This document shows, in pieces, positions 34,720 to 46,038 of a DNA stretch of 64,000 nucleotides; within the stretch, counting starts at the first letter, position 1, and the number at the start of each line of letters is the position of its first letter. The notes under the pieces were generated by a model. That model was not told the DNA's origin, ran no database searches, and saw only the letters and a program-made list of their open reading frames with translations. The translations under genes and the position numbers were made by a program. The DNA comes from Tulasnella sp. 424 (taxonomy: Eukaryota; Basidiomycota; Agaricomycetes; Cantharellales; Tulasnellaceae). The stretch lies in assembly GCA_019633425.1 (NCBI GenBank), contig WSUB01000178.1, positions 1-64,000 on the forward strand, written 5' to 3'.

Positions 34720-35842
34720 ATGATCTCTAGAATACTGGCACGAAGCTCCAGGACGGTCTCAAGATGTCCCGCTACTCTCGGACGCAGCAATCTTTGGACC
34801 GGCGCACCCAGTATGGGCTCGCCCAGCAATTCAACGTCGACAGCTTCCCCCCACCGCTCATCATTAGTACCGATAGTCATCGAACAAACAGTAAATATAG
34901 TATAATCGTTTCAATGCAATTGTTAGTGACCGAGGCGGTTATTCAGAGCAGAGGAGAGCGCTCCTACGATATTTTCTCCCGATTATTGCGGGAACGCGTT
35001 ATTATGCTCTCTGGTCCTGTAAGCACTTGGCATCGAGCGCAAACGACAACCGAAACTAAACCTATCATATTTCTTCAGGTAACCGACCATGAATCTGCAT
35101 TACTCGTCTCGCAATTACTGTTCCTTGAAGCTGATGAATCGTCAAAACCCATCCACCTTTACATCAACTCCCCAGGCGGGCATGTAACTGCAGGAATGGC
35201 CATTTATGATACTGTATGTTCCCATGAACCATTCATAAGACTTTCTCATACTTATACTTTCCCGTCAGATGCAGGTTAGACAGTTGACTATTTCCGCAAG
35301 ATTTACCATCTGAAACGCGTCTCTGCACTCGTCGCAGTACATCTCGTCCCCGATTCATACATATTGCATCGGCCAAGCCTGCTCCATGGGCAGTCTACTA
35401 TTAGCAGCCGGGGCTCGTGGTTTCAGGCATGCTCTGCCTAATGCTTCCATAATGATCCACCGTAAGTCAGCTCATTCGACTTTATTCGAAGGTCCAAGAT
35501 CTCAAGAACTTTCCCGTTAGAGCCGTCCGGCGGTGCCTCTGGTCAGGCGTCTGATATCGCTATTCACGCCAGGGAAATATTAAGAGTGAGGGAACGATTG
35601 ACTGCAATCTACACGAAGCACTGCAAAAAGGAAGCCGAGACTGCCGAGGAAGGGATGGCTCGATTCCGTGAGTGGACCGCCTGTGGCTGAACGTCGCTCT
35701 TGGCTCACAATATTAACCCTCGGCAGAAACCGCATTGGAACGGGACTACTTCCTTACTCCCCAGGAAGCTTTAGAATTCGGGATTGTCGATAAGGTCCTG
35801 GAGAGCCGTAAGGATGTGGGAGCAGGGTCGACGTCTGGCTAA
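34720..35842 (+). CDS. CLPP: Mitochondrial ATP-dependent Clp protease proteolytic subunit
   Basis: Serine peptidase of the ClpXP-type complex in the mitochondrial matrix. The ATG at 34720 gives an Arg/Ser-rich presequence ([20 protein letters not shown]), then [10 protein letters not shown]. Seven exons give an uninterrupted 256-aa frame: 34720-34890, 34947-35018, 35079-35213, 35269-35274, 35338-35461, 35521-35667 and 35727-35842. The catalytic Ser is in GQACSMGS, the His in MIHQPSGG and the Asp in [15 protein letters not shown] and the helix [10 protein letters not shown] are also family hallmarks. The fourth exon is only six bases (Met-Gln) and is needed to restore the conserved YDTMQYI. 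The gene diverges from the G-patch gene. Identification is secure. Confidence 0.93.
35269..35274 (+). other. CLPP: 6-nt microexon of CLPP
   Basis: ATGCAG is preceded by a CAG acceptor (CCCGTCAG) and followed by GTTAGA. It splits what would be a 124-nt intron into 55-nt and 63-nt introns, both typical for this genome. It encodes Met-Gln, conserved in ClpP between AIYDT and YI. Confidence 0.75.
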
Positions 35843-36360
35843 ACGCAAAGGGTTTGCCGAGAAGCTGTTGGTTAACACGTCGACGATACTTTTACTGTTC
35901 GGGCTGTTGCTGGGTCCAGAATGGAGAGGATTAGTAGAACCCCTCATTCCGAATGCCGCATATATAAAAATCTCTGCTTAGTCACCGACTACAGTCCGAA
36001 CTTGACCATTTTTTCGTGTTAATAAGAAGCCAATAGCTGCGAATGTCTCAGAGGCTCAAACAGAAGGCCTATCCACGCGGAGTTATCCGAGACACAAGAC
36101 TTGTTGTTATGGACGGCTAAATGTTTTACGTGTGGCTTTGTTGAACTGATAGAGTCTGAACTTCCCGCTCCCGCGCCGACCGAACCTCTAGACACACAAT
36201 CTCCTTTATCTCTCACTCCGACCACGCCAAAGAAACCAAAGACCGACAAGCCAGATCATCTACAACTTGTTTTTGACTGAAGGGAGACCAGTTCCGTTAG
36301 ACACGTCACCCTCCGAACAAGAATTGACAAAACTCACCACGAACATTCCACGCGGCACTA
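35843..36360. other. Convergent spacer between CLPP and the BTB gene
   Basis: About 520 bases between the CLPP stop and the BTB gene's stop. A 76-codon minus-strand frame lies here but has no family features. Mainly 3' UTR sequence is expected. Confidence 0.35.
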
Positions 36361-37522
36361 TCAGATCGTTCGCTTAAGAGTCTCCCACTCTCGGATCATT
36401 TGTGTCGTCCTTCTCTGGCAGCACTCCCTGCAACGAGGGCAAGCGGTTCGACCCCGAACTGGGCCGAAGGCGATAATCAAGTCGGTGGTTGTCGTCCGCT
36501 GTGGAGCTGGTTGGAGTATGATCGAACCCGCCGCCTCTCGCCATGCCTCCACAAGCTTCTGCTGGCCCGCTGATGTGCACGACTTGTTGGGGTCGTGAAG
36601 AGAAGGCAGATTGGCCAGGAGCCGCTTGAGGGTATCGAGGACGTTCGTGTGCAGAAGGAACAACCGCAAAAGATAGACCGCTCCCATCCGGAGTGCGTCT
36701 GCCTCCGATACAGTATCCATCGTCACCTGGAACGTGAACTGGCTGGTTGCAACGCAAATGGCCTCTAAGCCTAGGGATGCTGCTAGGCCGTATGCCCGGA
36801 TGGGAGCCGACGGGGCATGCTTGAGGATCATCGCTCCGATGCCGGAAGGGTCACCAGCCCCAATGGTCTGAAGGCCGTACCTAGGGAAGCATGACTCTAG
36901 GATGTGTGCTATGACGTCGAGGTTTGGAGCATAGCGCTCGCAATTCCTGCAGCGTAGCAATGAGCTGGCGGCTATGCGCTATCGAGTCAATCAACTTACA
37001 ATCCATATAGGATGTGAAGCAGTATGTTCAAGACTTGTGAACTTTCTTGGATTGCAATGGTGCGCAACTGGACTACGGCGGGCTTTCGAAAGTGTGGCGT
37101 AGGCGGTGGAGCCCGTCAGCGCTTTCCGTTCACGTTCCTTTGCTTCAAGCGTTAGAACTTACAACTAGCCCGCTTCCTCCTCCCTGGCTTGGCAAAAGAC
37201 CGCCAAAGTTGTTTGAAGAGTATTGCTGGAGGCTGCTGATATGAGTGTAGAAGAACACCCCGTCGCTGCGTGTCATCGGGCCAATCAGCCCAAACCACCA
37301 CTCGGCTGGACGCTGCACCTGTACCGACCTGGCATACATAATTAGATCTGCTTTTGCTCCTCCAGTTCCTGGAAGCAGAGCTGCTGGGAAGAATGTCGTT
37401 GACACGCTGATCTGGGTCTGGTAGACGATCACCGTGGTTTGCCCCCCATGGTTAGTCTGCTCTGCTGCAACCGATTACCAATGATGCTATTACGCGACAC
37501 CACTTACCCCTTGTGAATACAT
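36361..37522 (-). CDS. BTB/POZ-like conserved fungal protein
   Basis: Matches the layout of a large basidiomycete family of BTB-like proteins of unknown target. A tentative first exon starts at 37522 (MYSQG). The next exon carries ADLIMYARSV and SDGVFFYTHISSLQQYSSNN FGGLLP, a BTB-core-like segment (about 37300-37190). A short exon follows (AIQESSQVLNILLHILYG), and then NCERYAPNLDVIAHILESCF, helical repeats (IRAYGLAASLGLEAICVATS) and a Cys-rich end (CPRCRECCQ) with terminal KRTI. Introns use GTAAGT donors. In this family the SS.VLN..LH..YG motif marks the end of the BTB fold and a CxxC pair occurs near the C-terminus, as here. Substrate-adaptor function is a family-level guess. Confidence 0.65.
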
Positions 37523-39052
37523 AATCAAGACTATCCTTCAAGAGTGTTTCGAATCCGATACGGCTTGGTTAGGCTGTTAGTCAATGCTGGGTGAAGGCTA
37601 CTTGGTTCGTTTTGCAACGTTACAGGATGATGCAAGAGAACGCGGATTCCTACCCTTATACAACGAGGAATCAAGAACTTGCAACCCCTACGTGGCTCAA
37701 GTCACCGCGAATTCAAACGACCGAGCCGGATACTCTCCCCGACAGACCTTCCCCCATCAACAAACTCGCCCATATCTCTACACCGCCAGACCGATATGAC
37801 CACGTAGAAATGTAAATAGGCGCTAGAGCTCGGATTCTGTAAGCTGCTCGAGGCCGCTGTGTCTCCACAAGATCGACGGCTTCCGCGGTTGTCCGATGCA
37901 TCGCTATCAACTTGTCGCTCAGCAATTAGAAGGCAAAGAAGTTAGTCTAACTGTCATAGCAGTTCATTTTCCGTGTGCCTGTGTGGCAGTTGTAGGCCAC
38001 GGGGAGATAGCGCGGGTCAGGTCCCCTTTTGTCTGCATCTTTTCCCCTTATCAAAGAGTGTGAACCTTCTGGCATTCTGTCAGGCGATGAACCATTTGTG
38101 TAAGCATTATTGGAATTTCTATAGGACGTCGTCGCAAGTTTCTGAAGACCGGAAACACTTGACCAGCATTTGACGGTCATCGGAGACCGCGAGCTGGATT
38201 ATAGTCTGTGGGGTAACGTATGTTCACGTCGATACTGGATTCCTGTGTATACGCACTGACGCTTTGTCCGGTTTTTAGTCTAGCAGAATGTTGGTTAGAG
38301 GCACGAACCAGCGTTGCGGGCGGGGCTTTGATTCGCTCTCAATCTGAAACCCCGGCCCCGATTCCCCTAGTAACAGTCAGCATCGCATATTTTCCCAGTT
38401 TATCAATGCTCTACTATGCACGTTCCCACTTGTCCGAACCGCACGCGATTTCTGCGACGGAGGTTAAGCCGTCGGTATTGGCCGATATCCCCAAGTGGGG
38501 TACGTCCCAATTGGAGAATCCGCAATCGAAATAGGCGCAGGGGCATGGCTTAGATAACCTATCCAGTGATGGCTCCACTCCTGGGGGTCCCTCGAAAATC
38601 TCTGGGTGGTGAACGATCGCCGATGTCCCTCGCCACTCGGATGCTCTGCTTAGCCCATCCATTGCTCCCCCCGATCGCTTTGTAATACGTTCCACTTGCC
38701 GAAAATAATTATTAGAGCCGAATTTGTCATATCGACTTACTGTACCTTTGTATGGCGCTGTAGAAGAACTTCGGTGGGTTCACGCTCCACACGGGGCTTA
38801 ATTCCGGGGACTATACCCGAAACGCATCAACACGCACGAGGAGGATCAAAAAACCATTTGCAATAATTGAACTTGTGTACAGAGTGCAATAACGAGGGAT
38901 CAAATAACAGAGTAATGACAGACAATCCGACCGGCGACCGCCAAGTCGATTCCATGGGAACGAACGAACGGGAGTTAAACAAAACCAAATGCAAAAACAA
39001 GAATGGGTTGAATATGTAGCTGAGAAAGCCAGTAAAGTACACGCCGAAGATC
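37523..39052. other. Intergenic, no convincing gene
   Basis: About 1.5 kb upstream of the BTB gene and downstream of the seven-TM gene. Frames of 66-104 codons exist on both strands but show no domains, biased composition or splice continuity. The right part (about 38830-39052) is AT-richer and probably 3' UTR. Confidence 0.4.
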
Positions 39053-41693
39053 TTATTGCCGACCCCAGTCATAACTTCGGGACCGGCGAGTGATTCCAGT
39101 GGAGTCCGAAGTGCTAACCGAGTGATCGAAGGACACATTCGTCGGGCTCCGAAGGTTGGTTGCTGACGCAACACCTATTGGTGGATCGGCGCTTGTCTGC
39201 GCGCCTCCAGGTGGTCGCCCTCGACGAGGAGCACGAGGCGGCGACTCTGATAAAGGAGAGGGGGATGTAAATTCGAATGTGAACGCCGGAAGTTCCGGGC
39301 TGGTGGTATCGAGCCGAGGTACTTGCGGTCGCAGCCGTGAGTCCACATGCGAGCTTTCTTCGACTTCGATAGGTCGGTGTATATCACTCCAGGCCGTCGG
39401 AGGTAGCGGGGGTCTGTCGATGTCTTCCCCGGTACCGACCGAATCTGCCCTCGGTCGAGATGGTTTCCCGTCATTTTCGCGACTCGGTTCGTGGGTGACC
39501 ACAGATTGGAGGTCGTGGAATGGGTTGGAATACTCATGCGCAATACCCATGAAGGTGTTGTTCGAGAGCGCAGTTGGTTGCCGGCGATGAGTGGGGCCAA
39601 GGCGGTCTTCGTCGAGGGAATAGCCCTGTCTCCAGGTACTCCGCGAGCTTAAGGTACTCACGGAGTGGCGGTCCCTCCAGAGACCAGGTCTGGTCACATC
39701 TGCAACCGCCGCATTGCCTGTGAGGAACGGTTCTTGAAGGATCTTTTCCCGTTCGTGGCGTTTGACCACTTGGTCGTAGCTTCTCATGACAAGCCACGAA
39801 GTAACGGCCCAATTGATTTGAAGCCATACCAGCGGGTCGAAGAGGAGGTTGGACCGTGCTGCTGAGGATACGATGATGGCAGATACGACGCAGGAGAAGG
39901 TAACTGCAGTGGTGTAGAATAACTGAAAAGGGGCAAAAGTGAGGAACCGCCCTGGTTAGCTTTCAAACAAACAAACTTACCTCGTTCCGAATGACACTGC
40001 GAAGCATGTTGGGCAGTCTTTTGCTCCACCGAGTTTCCACCGACGTGGTATGGTCAGGGGTGAAGCGAACGAGCGGGCCTCGAGAGAGCGGCGATGCTTT
40101 CTCTCGGGGTGGGGGAGCGGCGTCGCGTGGCGGTTGAGGAAGTGGGTATGGGCCCAGTGTTGAGGGCTTTCTAGGGTATGTATTTTGCGGTGGGCTCCTC
40201 CAGACGTTCGACAATAGCTTTAGCAAGAATTGTCGGAACCTCCCGCGGATGGCTTGTCGGGGCGGGGTAGGTCCGTTGAGAATGGGTACACCAGAATCGC
40301 CGCTTTGGACCCGCTCCAAGGGCGACAATTGATCCATCGCCGGCCGAGCCTTAGCCTGTGGTCCCAACGGCGCTGTTGGCACATAATCCCACCAGCCTCT
40401 GCGCCCGTCCTCATCTCCAATTGAAAACCCGGAGATACTGATGTGTGACTCTGTTCCGGGTTGGGATAGGACTAGCGAAAGGCGGCCTTGAGCAGCTGGT
40501 GACTTTGACGATTTCCATGCAGCCAGAAGGACTAAAGTATTTCGTTGTTAGAGCTCTCTGGTTCAAATGCCATTAGATTCGGGCTCCTGAACTTACAGCA
40601 CAAGCTCAGGAAACCTGTCTCGCTAAACATGACGGAGATCCAAGCTGGGATGAACTCGGCGGCATCATTGTTCATGGCGCACGTTCCTACGGAAATAGTG
40701 TCAATAGGTAGAACTATATCGAGTAATGCCACGAGGACTGACCGTTGAAAGCTCGGACGGAAGAAGTTCGGACAAGGTCGAGGAGGAAAAGGACGATGGA
40801 TGCAACTTGAAGAGCCCATGTAATGAAGAGGACTATTTTCGACCTATTCAAGCACCGATACGCTGCCGAGAAAAAACTAAGTTAGTTGTGGAGTTGCTGC
40901 GGAACTCGGTTATAGAAACACCTTTGATTCCGAGGATTCCCGTCACCTGAGGAACAAGGGGGTTAAGCATTACCAAGGAGACTCGGTCACGTGCGTTGCA
41001 CTTACCAGCAAACTGGACGACGCCTCCATTGCGACCACGGTAAGGATGTTAATTCTGTGTTATCAGAAATTGATGAGTTCATAATATGACATGCAGGGAA
41101 GAGGGATATACTGACGCGGTGCATGACGCTTGGCTTAGAATGCCTGCGATAATTGCCGAGAACGCCACTGGTCCCCAAAGCTGACTTGCCAGAAGGAGGT
41201 AGAAGAGCGTCTTATCTCTTGCCCGGCCTCTCCGAAGGTAGTCGATCGCTACGAAGACGTTGCGAACGAAGATGGCCAATAATGCACCCATAAGGATGAT
41301 TCGGGCATGGTCATGCTTTGTTGCTGACTGGTAGACAGGTGTAATCAGGCTGCCGTCTCCTGTGGAAGCCCAGCCTGGTCGATATGTCTGTATTGGAGTA
41401 GGGATTGGATTCGGGAAAATGTCGACTATGAGGGTGGTATGGATTGGGACCGCAACGGTCAGTCGCGGGCCGTCGGCGCCGAACGTGTCGGGAGGCAGAA
41501 GAGTGGCGGATGGTCCCTGTGTACCGTCAATGACGGACATGGCCGCTGCTGATGAAGCGAGGATGATTGCGTTGTAGGTGGCGGTCGGGGTGTAGTTGGG
41601 AGGTAAGGAGCGAGTCGTCGAAGTGACGAGACCATTGGAGGCGGTTACTGGGCAAACGAGTTGCCATATTGTCGAGACAGATACTATTGACAT
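39053..41693 (-). CDS. Seven-transmembrane protein with long cytoplasmic tail
   Basis: Probable plasma-membrane receptor-like protein. Proposed start ATG at 41693 (MSIVSVSTIWQL) opens a Thr/Pro-rich ectodomain. Seven hydrophobic segments follow across introns: IILMGALLAIFVRNVFVAI, TLFYLLLASQLWGPVAFSAI, ILTVVAMEASSSLLLVTGIL, KIVLFITWALQVASIVLFLL, FIPAWISVMFSETGFLSLCL, LFYTTAVTFSCVVSAIIVSS and WLQINWAVTSWLVM. Loop 5-6 is very long (about 150 residues, Pro/Arg-rich). The tail (about 230 residues) is Ser/Pro/Thr-rich and ends SRSYDWGRQ at 39053. At least six introns with good GT-AG ends keep one frame. No signature of Ste3, opsin or PTH11 receptors was recognised. A different upstream exon at 41914-41700 could supply another N-terminus. 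Confidence 0.7.
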
Positions 41694-42492
41694 GATGGTG
41701 CCTCTCCGGGAGGCACGTCAAAGGTGCTGTCGAGCGTAATGAGCTCGGTAATTTTGCGGGACGGCGGGTGGGATGGCGATTGCGACCTGGACTGAAGATT
41801 CGCGCACGCAGACACCGGCTTGATGTCGACCGTTTCGTTTTGCGATGAAATGAATGTCAAGGCTGTAAAGAGTGTGGATGCCAGTTGGTGCACGTTGGGT
41901 GCTAAAGATGTCACAGGAAGGCCGACTGCCGCTGGACCGGCCGGGAAGGTTGAAGAGAGGGGAGAGAGTAAAGGGTTGGAGGACGAGGAGCGGATTTTGC
42001 TGGACAGTCTGTGGCTAAGAGGTTCCCGGGAACCACGACTAACGTGTCCCGAAAGGGTCGGCTGGGGTGGGGGCGTCGGGAGCTGGGGTTTTTCGAGAAA
42101 CCCCTACACCTGCGACATGAAAACCAACGCGGCGGGAGCTTCGAGCGCTCCAAGGTGGTCCGGGCTTTTGCTAGCCTATAGCATACAGAGCAAGTTTCCG
42201 GTGGATAATCCGAGGGGTTTCGCTGGGAACACTTTGGGGGGTGATGGAAGGCCGACCGGCGAAACTCCTGATTAGCTCGTAACCATGGCTCATTCCGGCA
42301 CTCGTTCCTTACGCACGCGAACCCAACGGAGACAGAAGCGTTGCAGATCCAGGGAGGTCAAATTACAGAAGCACCGAGAAGAGTCACCGAGCGCGCAACG
42401 CTTGAGGGACGCGGAGACGTTTCCCACCAAGTCGCCTTTTTGTCAGAATTTTTTACCCGGCAAGACCCAGCCAACCCCAAACCAAGGCACCT
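41694..42492. other. Divergent intergenic region between seven-TM gene and FAP7
   Basis: About 800 bases. A minus-strand frame at 41914-41687 starts with a signal-peptide-like stretch (VHQLASTLFTALTFI) and may be an alternative first exon of the seven-TM gene. The plus-strand frame 41820-42275 looks like its shadow. The rest is promoter. Confidence 0.35.
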
Positions 42493-43190
42493 ATGGCCGA
42501 CGTCGATAACAGCGAAAGGAGCTTGCCCAATATCGTCATAACGGGCACACCAGGCACAGGAAAAAGCACACACGCACAGCTCCTAATCGATACAAGTCCT
42601 GTGCCCTTGCAACACCTGAACGTCGCTGAAATTGTTAAAGAAAAGAAGCTTTACGAGAGCTACGACGACGAATGGCAAACCTACATCGTTGACGAGGAAA
42701 AGGCACGCCGACAGACGACGCGTTGCCCTCTCAGGTGGTTAATTCTTTCTCACTGGATATTGTGCAGGTCCTCGACGAGCTTGAACCTCTCGCTGCTGCA
42801 GGTGGCCAAGTCATCGACTGGCACACGTGCGATGTCTTCCCCGAGCGTTGGGTTGATTTAGTGGTTGTTTTACGTTGTGATCACACCCTGCTCTGGGACC
42901 GGCTGGAGAAGAGGTCAGCTTCTCTTCGGAACTATAACCTGAATTGTTCCAGACCCGGTTTGACCTTTTGTTTCAGGGGCTATTCTTTGAAGAAGATTCA
43001 GGAAAATAACGAGTCTGAAATCATGCAGACAGTCCTAGATGACGCTAAGGATTCTTACGCGGAGGAGATCGTCGTCGAATTGAGAAGCAACAGCACCGAA
43101 GATTTGGAGAACAATGTCGAAAGAATCGTGTCTTGGATTCAAAACTGGAGGCGGGACCGAGGCTTCTCAGACAACTCCACGCAGCCATAA
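42493..43190 (+). CDS. FAP7: Adenylate kinase isoenzyme 6 / Fap7
   Basis: Small nuclear P-loop ATPase/adenylate kinase that acts in late 40S assembly with uS11 (family knowledge). Three exons, 42493-42702, 42768-42913 and 42977-43190, give 189 residues. The Walker A is GTPGTGKST near the N-terminus. [20 protein letters not shown] follows, then the [13 protein letters not shown] junction. [14 protein letters not shown] and [18 protein letters not shown] carry the family's NMP and LID features. The end is [20 protein letters not shown], then [20 protein letters not shown]. The first intron has a GC donor (AAAG/GCACGC), while its acceptor and CTCAC branch site are good. It converges on NIP7 with 79 bp between stops. 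Confidence 0.92.
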
Positions 43191-43269
43191 GGGCTCAAGG
43201 CGTCTCTTAGGTGGTGTAACAGATGATGTACAGGGATCGGCGGTAGAAGGTTCGATAAGAGTACAGTAA

Positions 43270-44152
43270 TTAGAAGAGTGTATCCTAGGAATTGTAACCC
43301 TGTCAGCGTCTCGTCGTCGGAACCAACCGGTGCAGCCAAAAACGTACCTCGTCCCGAAGATACTCTCCAACGTCGCTGGAGCCGCAGACCATGAGCAACA
43401 AGAAATCGACGACTGTTCAATAAACTTACGCTTGATGGAAAACGATAATCCCTGTGGGATCAAGTTTGCGGGTATCCACCGTTGATCGAGCAGTAACGCC
43501 AAACCCCTAAGAAAAGAAGAGAATGTGAACTGTGGGTCGCGGGAGCGAAGTTGACGAGCGCTCACTAAAGGTACATCACTCATGCTGTATATTACCACAC
43601 CTTGATGCTCAGGTGTATCTTCTGTTATTCTTCCCAGATGGGCTTTGACGACATGGTTTCCGTAGAGAAACGGCATCTCGCCGTTAGCTTTTACCCAGAC
43701 CTAGAAGACGAAGACGGAGAAGGTCAGACCGATCGGTCGTCAAAGGAACCCCTTCCCCCCCTCCTTTTCACTTCCTCCAAGCTTGGTATTTTCCCATACC
43801 TTGTACTTGGCATACTGCGCAAGAATGTCTAGCGCCGTAATGTGCAGCTTAAAAACGCCACTTTTGGAAAATTTGCCTAGGCACGTCCCAACAGTGATAA
43901 GGTTCGGCCGTGCTATTGATATAGACATACGCATATTCGCTTCCGACACATAGTAGACCCGGTCTCTGTGTAGCCGAAAGCAATGTGGGTCGTCCGGCCG
44001 GTCAATTAAATGGACCAAGTTCTTGCCCTGAGAGGGGGAGTCGGTATCCCGTGAACATAGAAGCGACTAGGACTTCATATCATCAAACTCACAACGTAGT
44101 TGGCAAGCTTAGTGAAAACTGCTTTACTCTCATCTTCTGTTAGTGGACGCAT
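43270..44152 (-). CDS. NIP7: 60S ribosome subunit biogenesis protein Nip7
   Basis: PUA-domain factor for 27S/pre-60S processing in the nucleolus (family knowledge). Exon 1 (44152-44093) encodes [20 protein letters not shown]. The next exon (from 44027) encodes [20 protein letters not shown] and the PUA-containing part, with [20 protein letters not shown] and [11 protein letters not shown]. It then continues [20 protein letters not shown] and [20 protein letters not shown]. The last small exons encode DVGEYLRDE and DTLF with the stop at 43270. The length of about 180 residues and the order of motifs match the family throughout. At least four introns. Convergent with FAP7, another ribosome-assembly gene. 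Confidence 0.93.
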
Positions 44153-44486
44153 TGATGTGGAGAGTGGGCAGGGTAAAATTCCTTCGTTGGGGCTTGTTTG
44201 CTTCTCAGGAACCCACCGCGTGGGCAAGTCCAAATTCGGCGACCATCCCGTGTGTCCTTGCCGTGGTTTCCAGCGAGTAAGGCTGGGGTCCGCGTCGGAC
44301 GGTGTGCGTACTTATGTGGCTTGACAGTCATTCGCCAGACCCCCCAATTTCCAGCGGAGAAACTGTGAGGGTCTCTGAGCAAGTAAAACGGATAGCAGCA
44401 CTGCGCAAAGATTTCGGAGCCAAGCGATTCGTTTCATAATGTGCCTTTCTTTCGCCTAAAGTATCCGGGTACAAATGAAGACATAT

Positions 44487-46038
44487 TTAAGAGTGACCGG
44501 TAATAGCGCGGGGCTTGTAAATGTCATCAATAGACTTGATCTCCTCCTCAGTCAGCTTGACGTGAACACCGGCTATCACAGACCCGAGTGAGAACGGCAC
44601 CCGACGCTTGAATATTCAACATGGGACGAGAACTTACCAACAAGATCTTTGAGCTTCTCGATGGAGGTTGTACCGATGATGGGAGCAGTGACGAACGGCT
44701 TGGCCAGGGACCACGCAAGGGCGACTTGCGCCATGCTGATGCCTCTCTTCTGTGCAATTTCCGCAACCCTGTGGAGCTCATCTCAATCAGTCTATACCTC
44801 CGGGGCAGTGAATTTGATTTCCTCACCTCTCGTTAATGTCTGCAAGCCAAGGATCCTTCTCGGGATCGCCGTTAACGAACATGAACCTGAGACATATTTC
44901 AATCAGCACCACACGGATCTCATGGGGGAACCTAAGGTCCCTACCAATCAGTCTTGGCACGGTAAGATTCCTCTTTAATGCTACGGCAAAGGAATCCACG
45001 AGCCAGAGGAGACCACGGGATCATGCCGACGCCCATGTCCTGAAGCAAGGGTACCATTTCACGCTCGTCCTCGCGGTAGACCGCGTTGTGCAAGTTCTGC
45101 ATGGAGATGAACTCCGTGAGGTTGTGTTGACGTGCGTATGCTTGCATCTTGTGGACTGTAAAACAAAGGGAACGCGTCAGATTATGTCTCGGGAGACAGC
45201 GAAGAGAGCCCCCACGCACATTGCCAGGCATAGCAAGAAGACATGCCGATATACCGCACATAGCCTGCCTTGACTACATCATGTAAAGCTTGCATTGTTT
45301 CTTCGATCGGGGTGTCGTAGTCGAAACGGTGGCCTACGGAACGGTACGTGCGGTTGTCAGTCAACCTCTCGCTCATGGGCAAACGTGACAACGTACATTG
45401 CAACAGGTCCACATAGTCAAGCTGGAGGCGGTCAAGAGAGTGCTTCACGCTCTCAAATATGTGCTACGTTGAGGAATGGATTATAAGAATGGGCTCAGAT
45501 CCGATATAGGAAGGAATGTCACCTTTCGGCACAAGCCTCTCTGGTTCGTATAACGGTTCCTCTCAAAATCATCATTGTTCCAGCCCATTCCAGTGTCCGC
45601 TGGGGTACGTCCTACAGTTCCAAACACCTTGGTCATGACCACAATTTCGTCACGGGGTAGGTTGTGCTTCTTGATGGCTTTGCCGAGAATAACCTCGGAG
45701 AGACCAGCGGAGTAGACGTTTGCAGTATCGAAGGCGTTGATTCCGAGGTCGTAAGCAGCCTTGATATGTTCAATTCCTGTTATATTATTGATGAGTAAAC
45801 AGAGCTATGTCGTGATGAAGGGCGGGCATAGTGAGAGAGGCTCACCTTCCTCTTCACCAAGAATCCAACCAGACCAGTCAGGATGACCGTAGCTCATGCA
45901 GCCCCTGCACAGCAAGTTAGTTCAGCACATGCTAAATGTCGAGAATAAGAGACGATGGACTTACAGGATGATCTTGGAAACTTTGAGGCCCGACTTGCCG
46001 AGGCGAACATAGGGAACGCTAGATTCGGTAATAGACAT
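44487..46038 (-). CDS. Aldo/keto reductase
   Basis: NADPH-dependent oxidoreductase of the yeast Aad/Yakc type, predicted cytosolic; substrate unknown. Start ATG 46038 ([20 protein letters not shown]). Landmarks are [35 protein letters not shown] with the catalytic Asp and Tyr, and [14 protein letters not shown] with the Lys. [20 protein letters not shown] carries the His, its codon lying just after an intron. Later come [27 protein letters not shown] and [15 protein letters not shown], the C-terminal NADP-phosphate site. It ends at 44487 after AITGHS. About eight introns with conventional borders. All four catalytic residues are present. Confidence 0.88.

Noticed and set aside
34720..35842. 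Bacterial origin or contamination suggested by ClpP
   Set aside because: The gene has six spliceosomal introns and a mitochondrial presequence, so it is an ordinary eukaryotic nuclear gene.
21630..38510. Shared 20-mer CCCAAGTGGGG(C/T)ACG(C/T)CCCA at about 21630 and 38490
   Set aside because: 18 of 20 matches between two sites is expected several times by chance in a window of this size, and the flanks do not align.
37584..38695. Several 65-104 codon frames between the BTB and seven-TM genes
   Set aside because: They have no domain features, overlap one another on both strands and show no consistent splice structure.
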